Made by a program: the position numbers and the translations under genes. The notes under the pieces were generated by a model that saw only the letters and a program-made list of their open reading frames with translations, searched no databases and was not told where the DNA came from. Below are positions 1 to 5,879 of a stretch of DNA of 6,753 nt, one piece after another. Position 1 is the stretch's first letter. Every line of letters begins with the position of its first letter. The DNA lies in assembly GCA_937930495.1 (NCBI GenBank), contig CALGKL010000254.1, forward strand, positions 1 to 6,753, given 5' to 3'. Source of the stretch: an uncultured Gloeocapsa sp. GTDB taxonomy: Bacteria; Cyanobacteriota; Cyanobacteriia; Cyanobacteriales; Gloeocapsaceae.

Positions 1-147
1 AATTTCATAAGTTTGGGCTAAGGGGACAAAACTTTGGGCGATCGCCTCGATTAAATGGGGGATACTTTCTACTTCGTTATAAACTGGGACAACTACGGAG
101 ACATCAGGGGATATTTGAGTATGTTTTTCCAAGGGTGTAGATACCAT
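1..147 (-). CDS. Family 2 glycosyltransferase, N-terminal fragment (cut by window edge)
   Basis: Reading leftward from an ATG at 147, 49 codons stay open to the window edge. After about 15 variable residues comes SVVVPVYNE (residues 17-25), then a helix-like stretch ending in HLIEAIAQSF. The first part is the classic opening beta strand and nucleotide-sugar binding loop of GT-A fold family 2 glycosyltransferases (the DPM1/DpgS/GtrB-like group often begins this way). Such enzymes transfer a sugar from a nucleotide donor, frequently to a polyprenyl phosphate, but the acceptor cannot be told from this fragment. The DxD motif and any C-terminal membrane segments lie outside the window. The start is 9 bp after the stop of the NlpC/P60 gene on the same strand, so the two are probably cotranscribed. 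The ribosome binding site is weak (only AAG just before the ATG). A HIP1 octamer lies inside the coding sequence. The family is fairly sure; the specific function is unknown. Confidence 0.8.
   Translation of the reverse strand, partial: MVSTPLEKHTQISPDVSVVVPVYNEVESIPHLIEAIAQSFVPLAQTYEI
38..45. repeat. HIP1 octamer
   Basis: A perfect GCGATCGC palindrome within the glycosyltransferase gene. HIP1 is hugely over-represented in many cyanobacterial genomes and is a useful taxonomic marker. Confidence 0.85.
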
Positions 148-156
148 CTTAAAAAT

Positions 157-798
157 TTAAACTAGACTACAGATGACTCGACCATAACCAGAAATTTTAC
201 GAGAATAGGGGTTATCGGAGGTTAAGGAATCGATCGCAATACCATTATGACCTAGAGTTGGACCAGAACTATGTATATAATAACCATCGCCGAGATAGAG
301 AGCAACATGATTAACTTTGGTTTCGGCGCCAAAAATCAGATCACCAGGGAGTAAATCTGTAGCTAAAATAGGTTGGGTAAATTCTGCTTGTTGAGAGGAA
401 TCCCGGGGTAACCAGATACCAACACTAGCAAAAGCTGCTTGAATTAAACCGGAACAATCATAATTAGGTCCAATTGTCCCTCCCCAAAGATAATAATTAG
501 GCTGTTGTTTAGCTCGCTGGGTATAAGCGATAATTTCAGGGATTAGAGAAAGGATTTGTTGACGGGAAAAAGGGATAGCTTGATAGGGTGTTTGGGAGGG
601 GTAAAGATGTTTAACTTGAGAGATAGGTAACCAAGCTGAATAATTATCTTCCCTTAACAATACTTGTATAGCGTGATTAACCTGTTTATTGGATAATAGA
701 ATCAGGTGGCGTCCTTTAGCTGCTTGAGTTGCTAAAATTTCACAAGCAGGAGAATCATAGAGATCTAAATCTATACCACAGCAATATTCTTGTTCCAT
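157..798 (-). CDS. SH3b-NlpC/P60 (C40) gamma-D-glutamyl-diamino acid endopeptidase
   Basis: This predicted cysteine peptidase of 213 residues has two parts. An N-terminal bacterial SH3-like domain covers roughly residues 5-70 and contains DLDLYDSP followed by ATQAAKGRHL. An NlpC/P60 catalytic domain follows from about residue 85 to the end. The catalytic Cys115 lies in YDCSGLIQAAF. The likely His partners are His164 (NHVALYLG) and His176 (YYIHSSG). This architecture and N-terminus match the Anabaena/Nostoc enzymes known to cut the gamma-D-Glu-diaminopimelate bond of murein peptides with a free N-terminal L-Ala. No signal peptide or membrane segment is visible, which fits a cytoplasmic murein-recycling role (inference). 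I prefer the ATG at 798 because the protein then opens MEQEYCC, close to the family. A TTG at 810 would add four residues, and neither start has a good ribosome binding site. A glycosyltransferase gene follows 9 bp downstream; a serine hydrolase gene diverges from it only 11 bp away. Confidence 0.9.
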   Translation of the reverse strand: MEQEYCCGIDLDLYDSPACEILATQAAKGRHLILLSNKQVNHAIQVLLREDNYSAWLPISQVKHLYPSQTPYQAIPFSRQQILSLIPEIIAYTQRAKQQPNYYLWGGTIGPNYDCSGLIQAAFASVGIWLPRDSSQQAEFTQPILATDLLPGDLIFGAETKVNHVALYLGDGYYIHSSGPTLGHNGIAIDSLTSDNPYSRKISGYGRVICSLV

Positions 799-809
799 TT
801 TTAAACACA

Positions 810-1751
810 ATGAGCAGTTTTTTTAATCAAGATAACCAGTTAGAAGAAATAGGATTAAGCGTACTTAAGAAGATTTGGGGAAATTTTCCCCAATTAGCTC
901 GTAATCAGATTGCTCTGACTTGGATTGTGTACGATCCTCCCGTAATTGTCAATACAGGAGGAGCGATTTCTGCGGAGGAATTTTGGCAACATCCAGTCAG
1001 AGGTTTTAGTTATCGTGGGAATGAGAGAATTTATCCTGCTAGTTTGGTTAAGTTATTTTATCTGGTAGCGATGCACGAATGGCTAGAGAATAATATGGTT
1101 TCTGTCTCTAATGAGTTAAATCGTGCTTTGCGTGATATGATCGTGGATTCTAGTAATGACGCTACGAGTTTAATCGTGGATGTTTTAACAGGTACAACCA
1201 GTGGACCTGAGTTACCCTCTGGTCCTTGGGAAACCTGGAAATACCAACGGAATATCATTAATCGTTATTTTCAATCTCTCGGGTGGTCAGAATTGGCTAC
1301 GGTTAATTTAAATCAAAAAACCTGGTGTGATGGTCCTTATGGTAGAGAAAGAGCTTTTTTAGGGGAATTAATGGAAAACCGTAATATGCTGACAACAGAA
1401 GCAGTGGCGCGGTTATTACATAGTATCGTCGGTGGGGTAACGGTGAGTTCCCGGCGATCGCAAGAAATGATGAGTTTACTCAAACGTTCTCTCAATGCTC
1501 CTGCTAATGGAGAGGGAGAAAATCAAATCCAGGGATTTTTAGGAGAAGCATTACCACCAGAAGCCCAACTTTGGTCAAAAGCGGGGTGGACGACTCAAGT
1601 GCGTCATGATGCTGCTTATATAGAAATTCCTAATTGTTTCCCTTACTTACTGGTAGTATTTACCGAAGGGAAGGCTAGTCAAAACCGAGAATTACTCCCT
1701 TTTATCTCTCAAACTATACTCGAAACTATACCCAAAATAGAGACTAACTAA
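810..1751 (+). CDS. Class A beta-lactamase-like serine hydrolase without visible export signal
   Basis: This 313-residue protein belongs to the penicillin-recognising serine hydrolase fold. The nucleophile motif is PASLVK (Ser78, Lys81). The second motif is SSN at residues 114-116, in place of the class A SDN. The third is KAG at 257-259 (LWSKAGWTT), in place of KTG. The ExxLN loop carrying the deacylating Glu of true class A beta-lactamases is not evident between the second and third motifs, where a divergent segment (NLNQKTWCDGPYG) is found instead. It may therefore be a peptidase or esterase-like relative rather than a drug-resistance enzyme. Neither this start nor an in-frame ATG at 729 gives a signal peptide, so a cytoplasmic location is likely. 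I chose the ATG at 810 because the one at 729 would run antiparallel through the NlpC/P60 gene and adds no recognisable domain. The ribosome binding site is poor. A perfect HIP1 octamer lies at 1454-1461. The HicB-like gene follows with no gap. Confidence 0.82.
   Translation: MSSFFNQDNQLEEIGLSVLKKIWGNFPQLARNQIALTWIVYDPPVIVNTGGAISAEEFWQHPVRGFSYRGNERIYPASLVKLFYLVAMHEWLENNMVSVSNELNRALRDMIVDSSNDATSLIVDVLTGTTSGPELPSGPWETWKYQRNIINRYFQSLGWSELATVNLNQKTWCDGPYGRERAFLGELMENRNMLTTEAVARLLHSIVGGVTVSSRRSQEMMSLLKRSLNAPANGEGENQIQGFLGEALPPEAQLWSKAGWTTQVRHDAAYIEIPNCFPYLLVVFTEGKASQNRELLPFISQTILETIPKIETN
1454..1461. repeat. HIP1 octamer
   Basis: A second perfect GCGATCGC, inside the serine hydrolase gene. Near matches also occur in the NlpC/P60 gene and in murA (for example around 2546 and 3097). 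I find no perfect copy from 3600 to the end of the window. Confidence 0.85.
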
Positions 1752-1997
1752 ATGAATCATCACTATACCATGATTATCCAATGGTCTGATAGTGCCCAAT
1801 GTTTTGTTGTCACCTTACCAGAATGGGGTAACCTATGTCATACCTATGGAGAGACTTACGAAGAGGCGATGAAAAATGCTCTAGAAGTAATCGATTTTTT
1901 GGTCAAATCAGCTCTAGAAGAAGGTCAACCTCTACCTAGAGTGAAGACTTTTGAACAATATGTCTATGGACCTAAAACAGAGGAGTCTCTAGAGTAG
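1752..1997 (+). CDS. Stand-alone HicB-like protein (antitoxin family, no HicA partner)
   Basis: This 81-residue protein has the partial RNase H-like fold typical of HicB proteins. An opening strand [20 protein letters not shown] is followed by a turn and the signature [20 protein letters not shown], with a short tail ([12 protein letters not shown]). In type II toxin-antitoxin pairs HicB neutralises the HicA mRNA interferase and often carries a C-terminal DNA-binding domain. Here no DNA-binding domain is present, and no small HicA-like reading frame (dsRBD-like, with a catalytic His) is seen on either side. It is therefore an orphan, as is common in cyanobacteria, and its role is unknown. The ATG directly follows the stop of the serine hydrolase, with no spacing, which implies cotranscription and translational coupling. 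Its last 26 bp overlap the 3' end of murA on the opposite strand. Family assignment is good; calling it an antitoxin is only by homology. Confidence 0.8.
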   Translation: MNHHYTMIIQWSDSAQCFVVTLPEWGNLCHTYGETYEEAMKNALEVIDFLVKSALEEGQPLPRVKTFEQYVYGPKTEESLE

Positions 1998-3270
1998 TGC
2001 GTTGGATGTTTGCTCCTAATTTTCTGAGTTTCCCTTCGAGATCATCGTAGCCTCGGTCGAGATGGTGTAATCCTTGCATAATGGTAGTTCCCTCGGCTGC
2101 TAATCCCGCTAAAACTAAAGCTGCTGAGGCTCTTAAATCCGTAGCCATCACTGGAGCTCCTGACAATTGGGAAACACCTGAGATTAAGGCGTAGTGACCT
2201 TTAACGCGAATATTAGCACCCATACGGTTGAGTTCGGCTACATGAGCAAGGCGATTTTCAAAGACCGTTTCTGTAACAACACTATTACCTTGAGTAACAC
2301 TTAAAAGAGCCATAAATTGAGCTTGCATATCCGTAGGAAAGCCTGGATAGGGCAGAGTTTCTATATCTGTAGGTTTTAAAACACCTGGAATTAAGCGTAA
2401 ACGCTGGGTATCCTCTTTAATAATTTGTACCCCCATGGTCCTGAGTTTAGCGTTGACTGCTCTGAGATGTTCAGGAATAACCGGATAAAGACTGATTTCT
2501 GATTGGGTAATCGCTCCGGCTACTAAAAAGGTCCCCGCTTCAATGCGATCGGGGATAATGGTATATTCGACGGCGTGTAACCGCTCAACTCCCGTAATGG
2601 CTATGGTTGGTGTACCTGCTCCTTTAATTTGTGCTCCCATGGCGCGACAAAAGTTGGCTAAATCCACTACTTCTGGCTCTTGGGCAGCGTTTTCGATGAT
2701 CGTTTCTCCCTCGGCTAGGGTTGCTGCCATCATTAGGGTTTCTGTTGCCCCTACGCTAGGATAGTCTAGGTAGATTCTTGCTCCTTGGAGTTTTTTATGA
2801 TTACCTTTGAGTTGAGCGTGTACTATACCGTGTTCAATAAAGACCTCTGCGCCCATGGCTTTTAAACCCCGAACGTGAAGATCTACTGGTCTAGCACCGA
2901 TGGCGCAACCTCCGGGTAAAGGAATACGGGCGATACCTAATCTAGTTAACAGTGGTCCAATGATGAAGAAACTGGCTCTTAGTTGTGAGACTATTTCGTA
3001 GGGGGCGTCGTATTGAGATAAATCTTGGCAATTAAGTTCTAGGTTGTCACCTTTTTTGCTGATTTTAACCCCTAGAGCCCTTAAAACCTGACTCAGGCGA
3101 TCGATATCTACTAGGTTAGGAACATTGCTTAAATAACAGGATTGAGAACATAGTAGTGCTCCCGCCATAATCACTAGAGCTGAGTTTTTCGCTCCACTGA
3201 TTTGGACCTCCCCAGTTAAACTAGCTTTCCCTGAAATTTGCAGAACTGGTTGTGGCTGTACCTTGAGCAT
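1972..3270 (-). CDS. murA: UDP-N-acetylglucosamine 1-carboxyvinyltransferase MurA
   Basis: MurA is the cytoplasmic enzyme that transfers the enolpyruvyl group of phosphoenolpyruvate to UDP-GlcNAc, the first committed step of peptidoglycan synthesis. From the ATG at 3270 it is 432 residues, normal for the family. Landmarks are [17 protein letters not shown] with the Lys28-Asn29 pair, the mobile loop [11 protein letters not shown] carrying catalytic Cys122 (fosfomycin target; a Cys-to-Asp change would give resistance and is not present), [17 protein letters not shown], the general base region [12 protein letters not shown] with Asp314, and [17 protein letters not shown] with Arg380. Both EPSP-synthase-like domains are complete. 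The ATG at 3270 lacks a ribosome binding site. A perfect GGAGG at 3316-3312 suits an in-frame ATT at 3303, which would add eleven residues beginning (M)NSSVN. I keep the ATG as the conservative start. The 3' end overlaps the convergent HicB-like gene, leaving no room for an intrinsic terminator between them. Confidence 0.97.
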   Translation of the reverse strand: MLKVQPQPVLQISGKASLTGEVQISGAKNSALVIMAGALLCSQSCYLSNVPNLVDIDRLSQVLRALGVKISKKGDNLELNCQDLSQYDAPYEIVSQLRASFFIIGPLLTRLGIARIPLPGGCAIGARPVDLHVRGLKAMGAEVFIEHGIVHAQLKGNHKKLQGARIYLDYPSVGATETLMMAATLAEGETIIENAAQEPEVVDLANFCRAMGAQIKGAGTPTIAITGVERLHAVEYTIIPDRIEAGTFLVAGAITQSEISLYPVIPEHLRAVNAKLRTMGVQIIKEDTQRLRLIPGVLKPTDIETLPYPGFPTDMQAQFMALLSVTQGNSVVTETVFENRLAHVAELNRMGANIRVKGHYALISGVSQLSGAPVMATDLRASAALVLAGLAAEGTTIMQGLHHLDRGYDDLEGKLRKLGANIQRTTLETPLF

Positions 3271-3311
3271 CGATTCTGATTGTTGATTGACAGAAGAGTT
3301 AATGATCTTGT

Positions 3312-3316
3312 CCTCC
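3312..3316 (-). promoter_or_regulatory. Strong Shine-Dalgarno sequence upstream of murA
   Basis: On the minus strand this reads GGAGG, a perfect anti-16S match. It lies 41 bases before the murA ATG at 3270, too far to serve it. It is 8 bases before an in-frame ATT at 3303 and 5 before an ATC at 3306. No ATG, GTG or TTG in any frame lies at a usable distance. Its placement therefore bears on the true murA start. Confidence 0.6.
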
Positions 3317-3339
3317 GAAGTGGTGAATTTTTGTTTTGG

Positions 3340-3348
3340 ATTGTACCA
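3340..3348 (-). promoter_or_regulatory. Putative extended -10 promoter of murA
   Basis: The minus strand reads TGGTACAAT: a -10 hexamer TACAAT (5 of 6 consensus positions) preceded by the TGn of an extended -10 element. No good -35 hexamer is seen 16-18 bases further upstream, which extended -10 promoters can tolerate. Transcription would begin near 3333. That leaves a leader of about 30 bases to the ATT at 3303, with the GGAGG inside it, or about 63 bases to the ATG. This is a motif match only. Confidence 0.45.
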
Positions 3349-3443
3349 CTTTTTTCCCTTTAGTAATTTATTGTAGGAAGAGTTTCCCGAGAAAGTTAGA
3401 CCAAGAGATGATTTGAGACAATTGCCGATTCAAGGCTTAATAA

Positions 3444-3459
3444 TGTATGTCAGATCACA
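3444..3459. promoter_or_regulatory. CRP/FNR- or Rex-like operator candidate upstream of pflB
   Basis: The sequence reads TGTAT, six bases, TCACA. One half is perfect and the other matches 3 of 5 against the TGTGA-N6-TCACA consensus of CRP-type regulators; redox-sensing Rex boxes look similar. It is 141 bp upstream of the pflB ATG and about 50 bp upstream of the putative -35, a reasonable position for an activator. Pyruvate formate-lyase genes in other bacteria are controlled by FNR/ArcA or Rex. The match could be chance in AT-rich DNA. Confidence 0.3.
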
Positions 3460-3508
3460 GACAAATAAAAAAAGAAAAATTAGGATGGGGAGAATAGTGT
3501 TTTAAATC

Positions 3509-3537
3509 TTGAAATCTAACGTGCTATCAAGTATTTA
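3509..3537 (+). promoter_or_regulatory. Possible sigma-70-type promoter of pflB
   Basis: TTGAAA (5 of 6 with TTGACA) at 3509-3514 is followed after exactly 17 bases by TATTTA (3 of 6 with TATAAT) at 3532-3537. Transcription would start near 3544, giving a leader of about 55 bases. The -10 is weak, which would fit an activator-dependent promoter. A second, poorer candidate is TTGAGA at 3413-3418 with TAATAA at 3438-3443 (19-base spacer). Confidence 0.3.
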
Positions 3538-3584
3538 CGAACAAGAGATTTTAGCTTTATTGCTCAATCTAATTACAGGATTTT

Positions 3585-3592
3585 AGGAGGGG
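3585..3592 (+). promoter_or_regulatory. Strong ribosome binding site of pflB
   Basis: AGGAGGGG lies 7 bases before the ATG at 3600. This is the best Shine-Dalgarno match in the window for an ordinary start codon and fixes the pflB start. It contrasts with the very weak sites before the left-hand genes and before pflA, suggesting that PflB is made in excess over its catalytic activase. Confidence 0.85.
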
Positions 3593-3599
3593 AAAAATA

Positions 3600-5816
3600 A
3601 TGAATTTGGGTATTGCTGTAGAACAAGAGGAAAGAATCAATGTCAGGAAATTTATTCAAGAAAATTATACACCTTATGAGGGAGATGCTTCTTTTTTGCA
3701 ACCTGCAACAGAAAAGACTCTAAAACTTTGGGAAAAAGTTAAAGAGTTAATGAAACAAGAATCAAAAACTGGGATACTTGATACTGACACAGAAGTTCCT
3801 AGCTCTATTACTTCTCATGCTCCAGGTTACATAGACAAAGAGTTAGAAGAAATAGTTGGTCTTCAAACGGATAAGCCTCTGAAAAGGGCAATTATGCCCA
3901 ATGGGGGGATAAGAGTTGTCAGAAATTCTTTAGAAGCTTACGGATATCAGTTAAGTCCTCAAACCCAAGAAATTTTTACCAAGTACAGGAAAACTCATAA
4001 TGATGGGGTTTTCGATGCCTATACTTCTGAAATAAGAAAAGCTAGGAGCGCCGGAATTGTGACCGGGCTTCCCGATGCTTATGGGAGAGGGAGAATTATT
4101 GGTGATTATAGAAGAGTAGCGCTCTATGGAGTCGACGCTTTAATTGAGGATAAAAGGCAATCTTTAATTCAACTGGAACTAGATTTTTTGGATGAGGATC
4201 TAATTAGACTGAGAGAGGAAATTTGCGAACAAATTCGCGCTCTTGGTGAGTTGAAAGAAATGGCCAAAGGATATGGCTTTGATCTATCAAAATCTGCTCA
4301 AAATGCTAAAGAGGCGATTCAATGGACTTATTTAGCTTATCTGGGTGCGGTCAAGGAGCAAAATGGTGCGGCAATGTCTTTGGGTAGAGTCTCTACCTTT
4401 TTTGATATTTATCTTGAAAGAGATATTAAAGCAGGAATCTTAACAGAGCAACAAGCTCAAGAATTAATCGATCATTTTGTTATGAAATTAAGAATGATTC
4501 GCTTTTTAAGAACACCCGCTTACAATGAATTGTTCTCAGGAGATCCGGTTTGGATAACAGAGGCTCTCGGTGGAATGGCTGAGGATGGGCGCACTTTAGT
4601 TTCTAAAACATCTTATCGCTTTTTACAAACTCTTTACAATCTAGGACCGGCACCAGAACCTAATATTACTGTTCTCTGGTCTGAAAAATTACCCGAACAA
4701 TTCCAACAATTCTGTGCCAAGGTTTCTATTGATACAAGTTCAATTCAGTATGAGAACGATGATTTAATGAGACCAATGTATGGAGATGATTATGGAATTG
4801 CTTGTTGTGTATCAGCAATGAGGATTGGTAAGGAGATGCAGTTTTTTGGTGCTAGAGTAAATGCGGCTAAAGCCCTTCTTTATGCTATAAACGGCGGTCG
4901 TGATGAAAAATCAGGCGACCAGATTATGCCTGCTTTTGAAGGAATAAAAAGCGACATTTTAGACTACAAAGAAGTTAGGAAAAAGTTTGATCATGTTCTT
5001 GACTGGCTGACCAAACTTTACATCAATGCTTTAAATTGCATTCATTATATGCACGACAAATATAATTATGAGAGACTGCAAATGAGCCTGCATGATGTGC
5101 ATGTCCACCGCAAAATGGCCTGTGGTCTTGCCGGGATATCTTTAGTTGCCGATTCTTTATCCGCAATTAAATACGGTAAAGTAAGGGTGCTCAGAAACTC
5201 AGAAGGCTTAGCTGTGGATTATGAATGCGAAGGGGAATATCCTTGCTTTGGCAATGATGATGATCGAGTTGATGAAATTGCCACGGAATTGGTACGCAAT
5301 GTGATGAATAAGCTGAGACGATGTCAAATTTATCGAAATGCAGAGCCTACTCAGTCAATTCTCACAATTACCTCAAATGTAGTCTATGGTCAAAAGACGG
5401 GTTCAACTCCAGATGGTCGGAAAAAAGGTTCTCCTTTTGCTCCTGGCGCTAATCCAATGCACGGTAGAGATATAAGTGGCGCTATTGCTTCTTGTAAATC
5501 AGTTGCTAAAATTCCTTATGAAGATGCAGCTGATGGAATATCCTATACCTTCTGTATTGTGCCGTCTGCTTTGGGAAGAGATGAGGATGAGCGAGTGAAC
5601 AATCTGGTGGGAATTCTTAGTGGTTACTTTCAAGACCAAGGACATCATATAAATGTGAATGTCTTTAATCGAGAATTATTATTAGATGCCATGGAGCATC
5701 CAGAAAAATATCCACAACTAACAATTCGAGTTTCCGGTTATGCCGTAAACTTTAATAAGCTGACCAAGGAACAACAATTAGATGTTGTCAATAGGACTAT
5801 CTTTGAGAACCTATAA
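3600..5816 (+). CDS. pflB: Formate C-acetyltransferase (pyruvate formate-lyase)
   Basis: PflB is an oxygen-sensitive glycyl radical enzyme that converts pyruvate and CoA to acetyl-CoA and formate during anaerobic fermentation. At 738 residues it is close to the usual 740-760. The catalytic pair Cys402-Cys403 lies in [19 protein letters not shown], followed by [18 protein letters not shown] with the substrate-binding Arg419. The radical-bearing Gly713 lies in [17 protein letters not shown] near the C-terminus, as in the E. coli enzyme, and [12 protein letters not shown] (501-512) is also typical. These motifs separate it from glycerol dehydratase and other glycyl radical enzymes. All key residues are intact, so it should be active. 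The start is fixed by the AGGAGGGG site. pflA follows after 63 bp. About 65% of arginine codons are AGA/AGG, more than in murA or the serine hydrolase, and there is no HIP1 site, which hints at separate acquisition. Pfl is patchily distributed in cyanobacteria. Confidence 0.97.
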   Translation: MNLGIAVEQEERINVRKFIQENYTPYEGDASFLQPATEKTLKLWEKVKELMKQESKTGILDTDTEVPSSITSHAPGYIDKELEEIVGLQTDKPLKRAIMPNGGIRVVRNSLEAYGYQLSPQTQEIFTKYRKTHNDGVFDAYTSEIRKARSAGIVTGLPDAYGRGRIIGDYRRVALYGVDALIEDKRQSLIQLELDFLDEDLIRLREEICEQIRALGELKEMAKGYGFDLSKSAQNAKEAIQWTYLAYLGAVKEQNGAAMSLGRVSTFFDIYLERDIKAGILTEQQAQELIDHFVMKLRMIRFLRTPAYNELFSGDPVWITEALGGMAEDGRTLVSKTSYRFLQTLYNLGPAPEPNITVLWSEKLPEQFQQFCAKVSIDTSSIQYENDDLMRPMYGDDYGIACCVSAMRIGKEMQFFGARVNAAKALLYAINGGRDEKSGDQIMPAFEGIKSDILDYKEVRKKFDHVLDWLTKLYINALNCIHYMHDKYNYERLQMSLHDVHVHRKMACGLAGISLVADSLSAIKYGKVRVLRNSEGLAVDYECEGEYPCFGNDDDRVDEIATELVRNVMNKLRRCQIYRNAEPTQSILTITSNVVYGQKTGSTPDGRKKGSPFAPGANPMHGRDISGAIASCKSVAKIPYEDAADGISYTFCIVPSALGRDEDERVNNLVGILSGYFQDQGHHINVNVFNRELLLDAMEHPEKYPQLTIRVSGYAVNFNKLTKEQQLDVVNRTIFENL

Positions 5817-5825
5817 ACAAATCTG

Positions 5826-5870
5826 TGCTTCTGATTAAGTAAAATACTATTACGACTAATTTGAGAAGCA
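5826..5870 (+). other. Inverted repeat (possible RNA hairpin) between pflB and pflA
   Basis: TGCTTCT at 5826-5832 is the perfect reverse complement of AGAAGCA at 5864-5870. The 31-base interval between them can add a few more imperfect pairs (TTAAGT against ACTAA). No U-run follows, so it does not look like an intrinsic terminator. The only Shine-Dalgarno-like bases for pflA, GAGAAG at 5863-5868, fall in the right arm. A stem could thus protect the pflB 3' end or limit pflA translation. Seen as sequence symmetry; the function is inferred. Confidence 0.45.
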
Positions 5871-5879
5871 TTAAATATA

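Larger units (their letters stand above)
3271..3599. other. Intergenic region between divergent murA and pflB
   Basis: This 329-bp AT-rich stretch is the only long non-coding segment in the window. The murA side (about 3271-3350) holds a possible N-terminal extension of murA, its ribosome binding site and an extended -10 element. The pflB side holds a CRP-like half-palindrome at 3444-3459, an A-rich tract around 3463-3480, a possible promoter at 3509-3537 and a strong ribosome binding site at 3585-3592. I see no tRNA, no intrinsic terminator hairpin and no convincing small coding sequence. Confidence 0.7.

Noticed and set aside
729..809. N-terminal extension of the serine hydrolase from an ATG at 729
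   Set aside because: It would read antiparallel through the conserved N-terminus of the NlpC/P60 gene, adds no signal peptide and resembles no domain.
1058..1258. Leftward 66-codon open frame inside the serine hydrolase
   Set aside because: It lies antisense over the conserved SLVK and SSN region, with no domain or ribosome binding site.
1987..1994. CTCTAGAG palindrome at the hicB-murA junction as a bidirectional terminator
   Set aside because: The palindrome is only 8 bp with no loop and no T-run on either side, too short for a terminator stem.
1752..1997. A complete HicAB toxin-antitoxin system
   Set aside because: No HicA-like frame exists on either side; upstream is the hydrolase and downstream is convergent murA.
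2543..2764. Rightward 73-codon open frame inside murA
   Set aside because: It is antisense to a highly conserved part of murA, has no recognisable domain and no ribosome binding site; it is a shadow of the real gene.
3600..5816. Alternative identity of the glycyl radical enzyme (glycerol dehydratase, choline lyase or another)
   Set aside because: The adjacent Cys402-Cys403 pair and overall motifs are those of pyruvate formate-lyase; the other classes have a single catalytic Cys followed by different residues.
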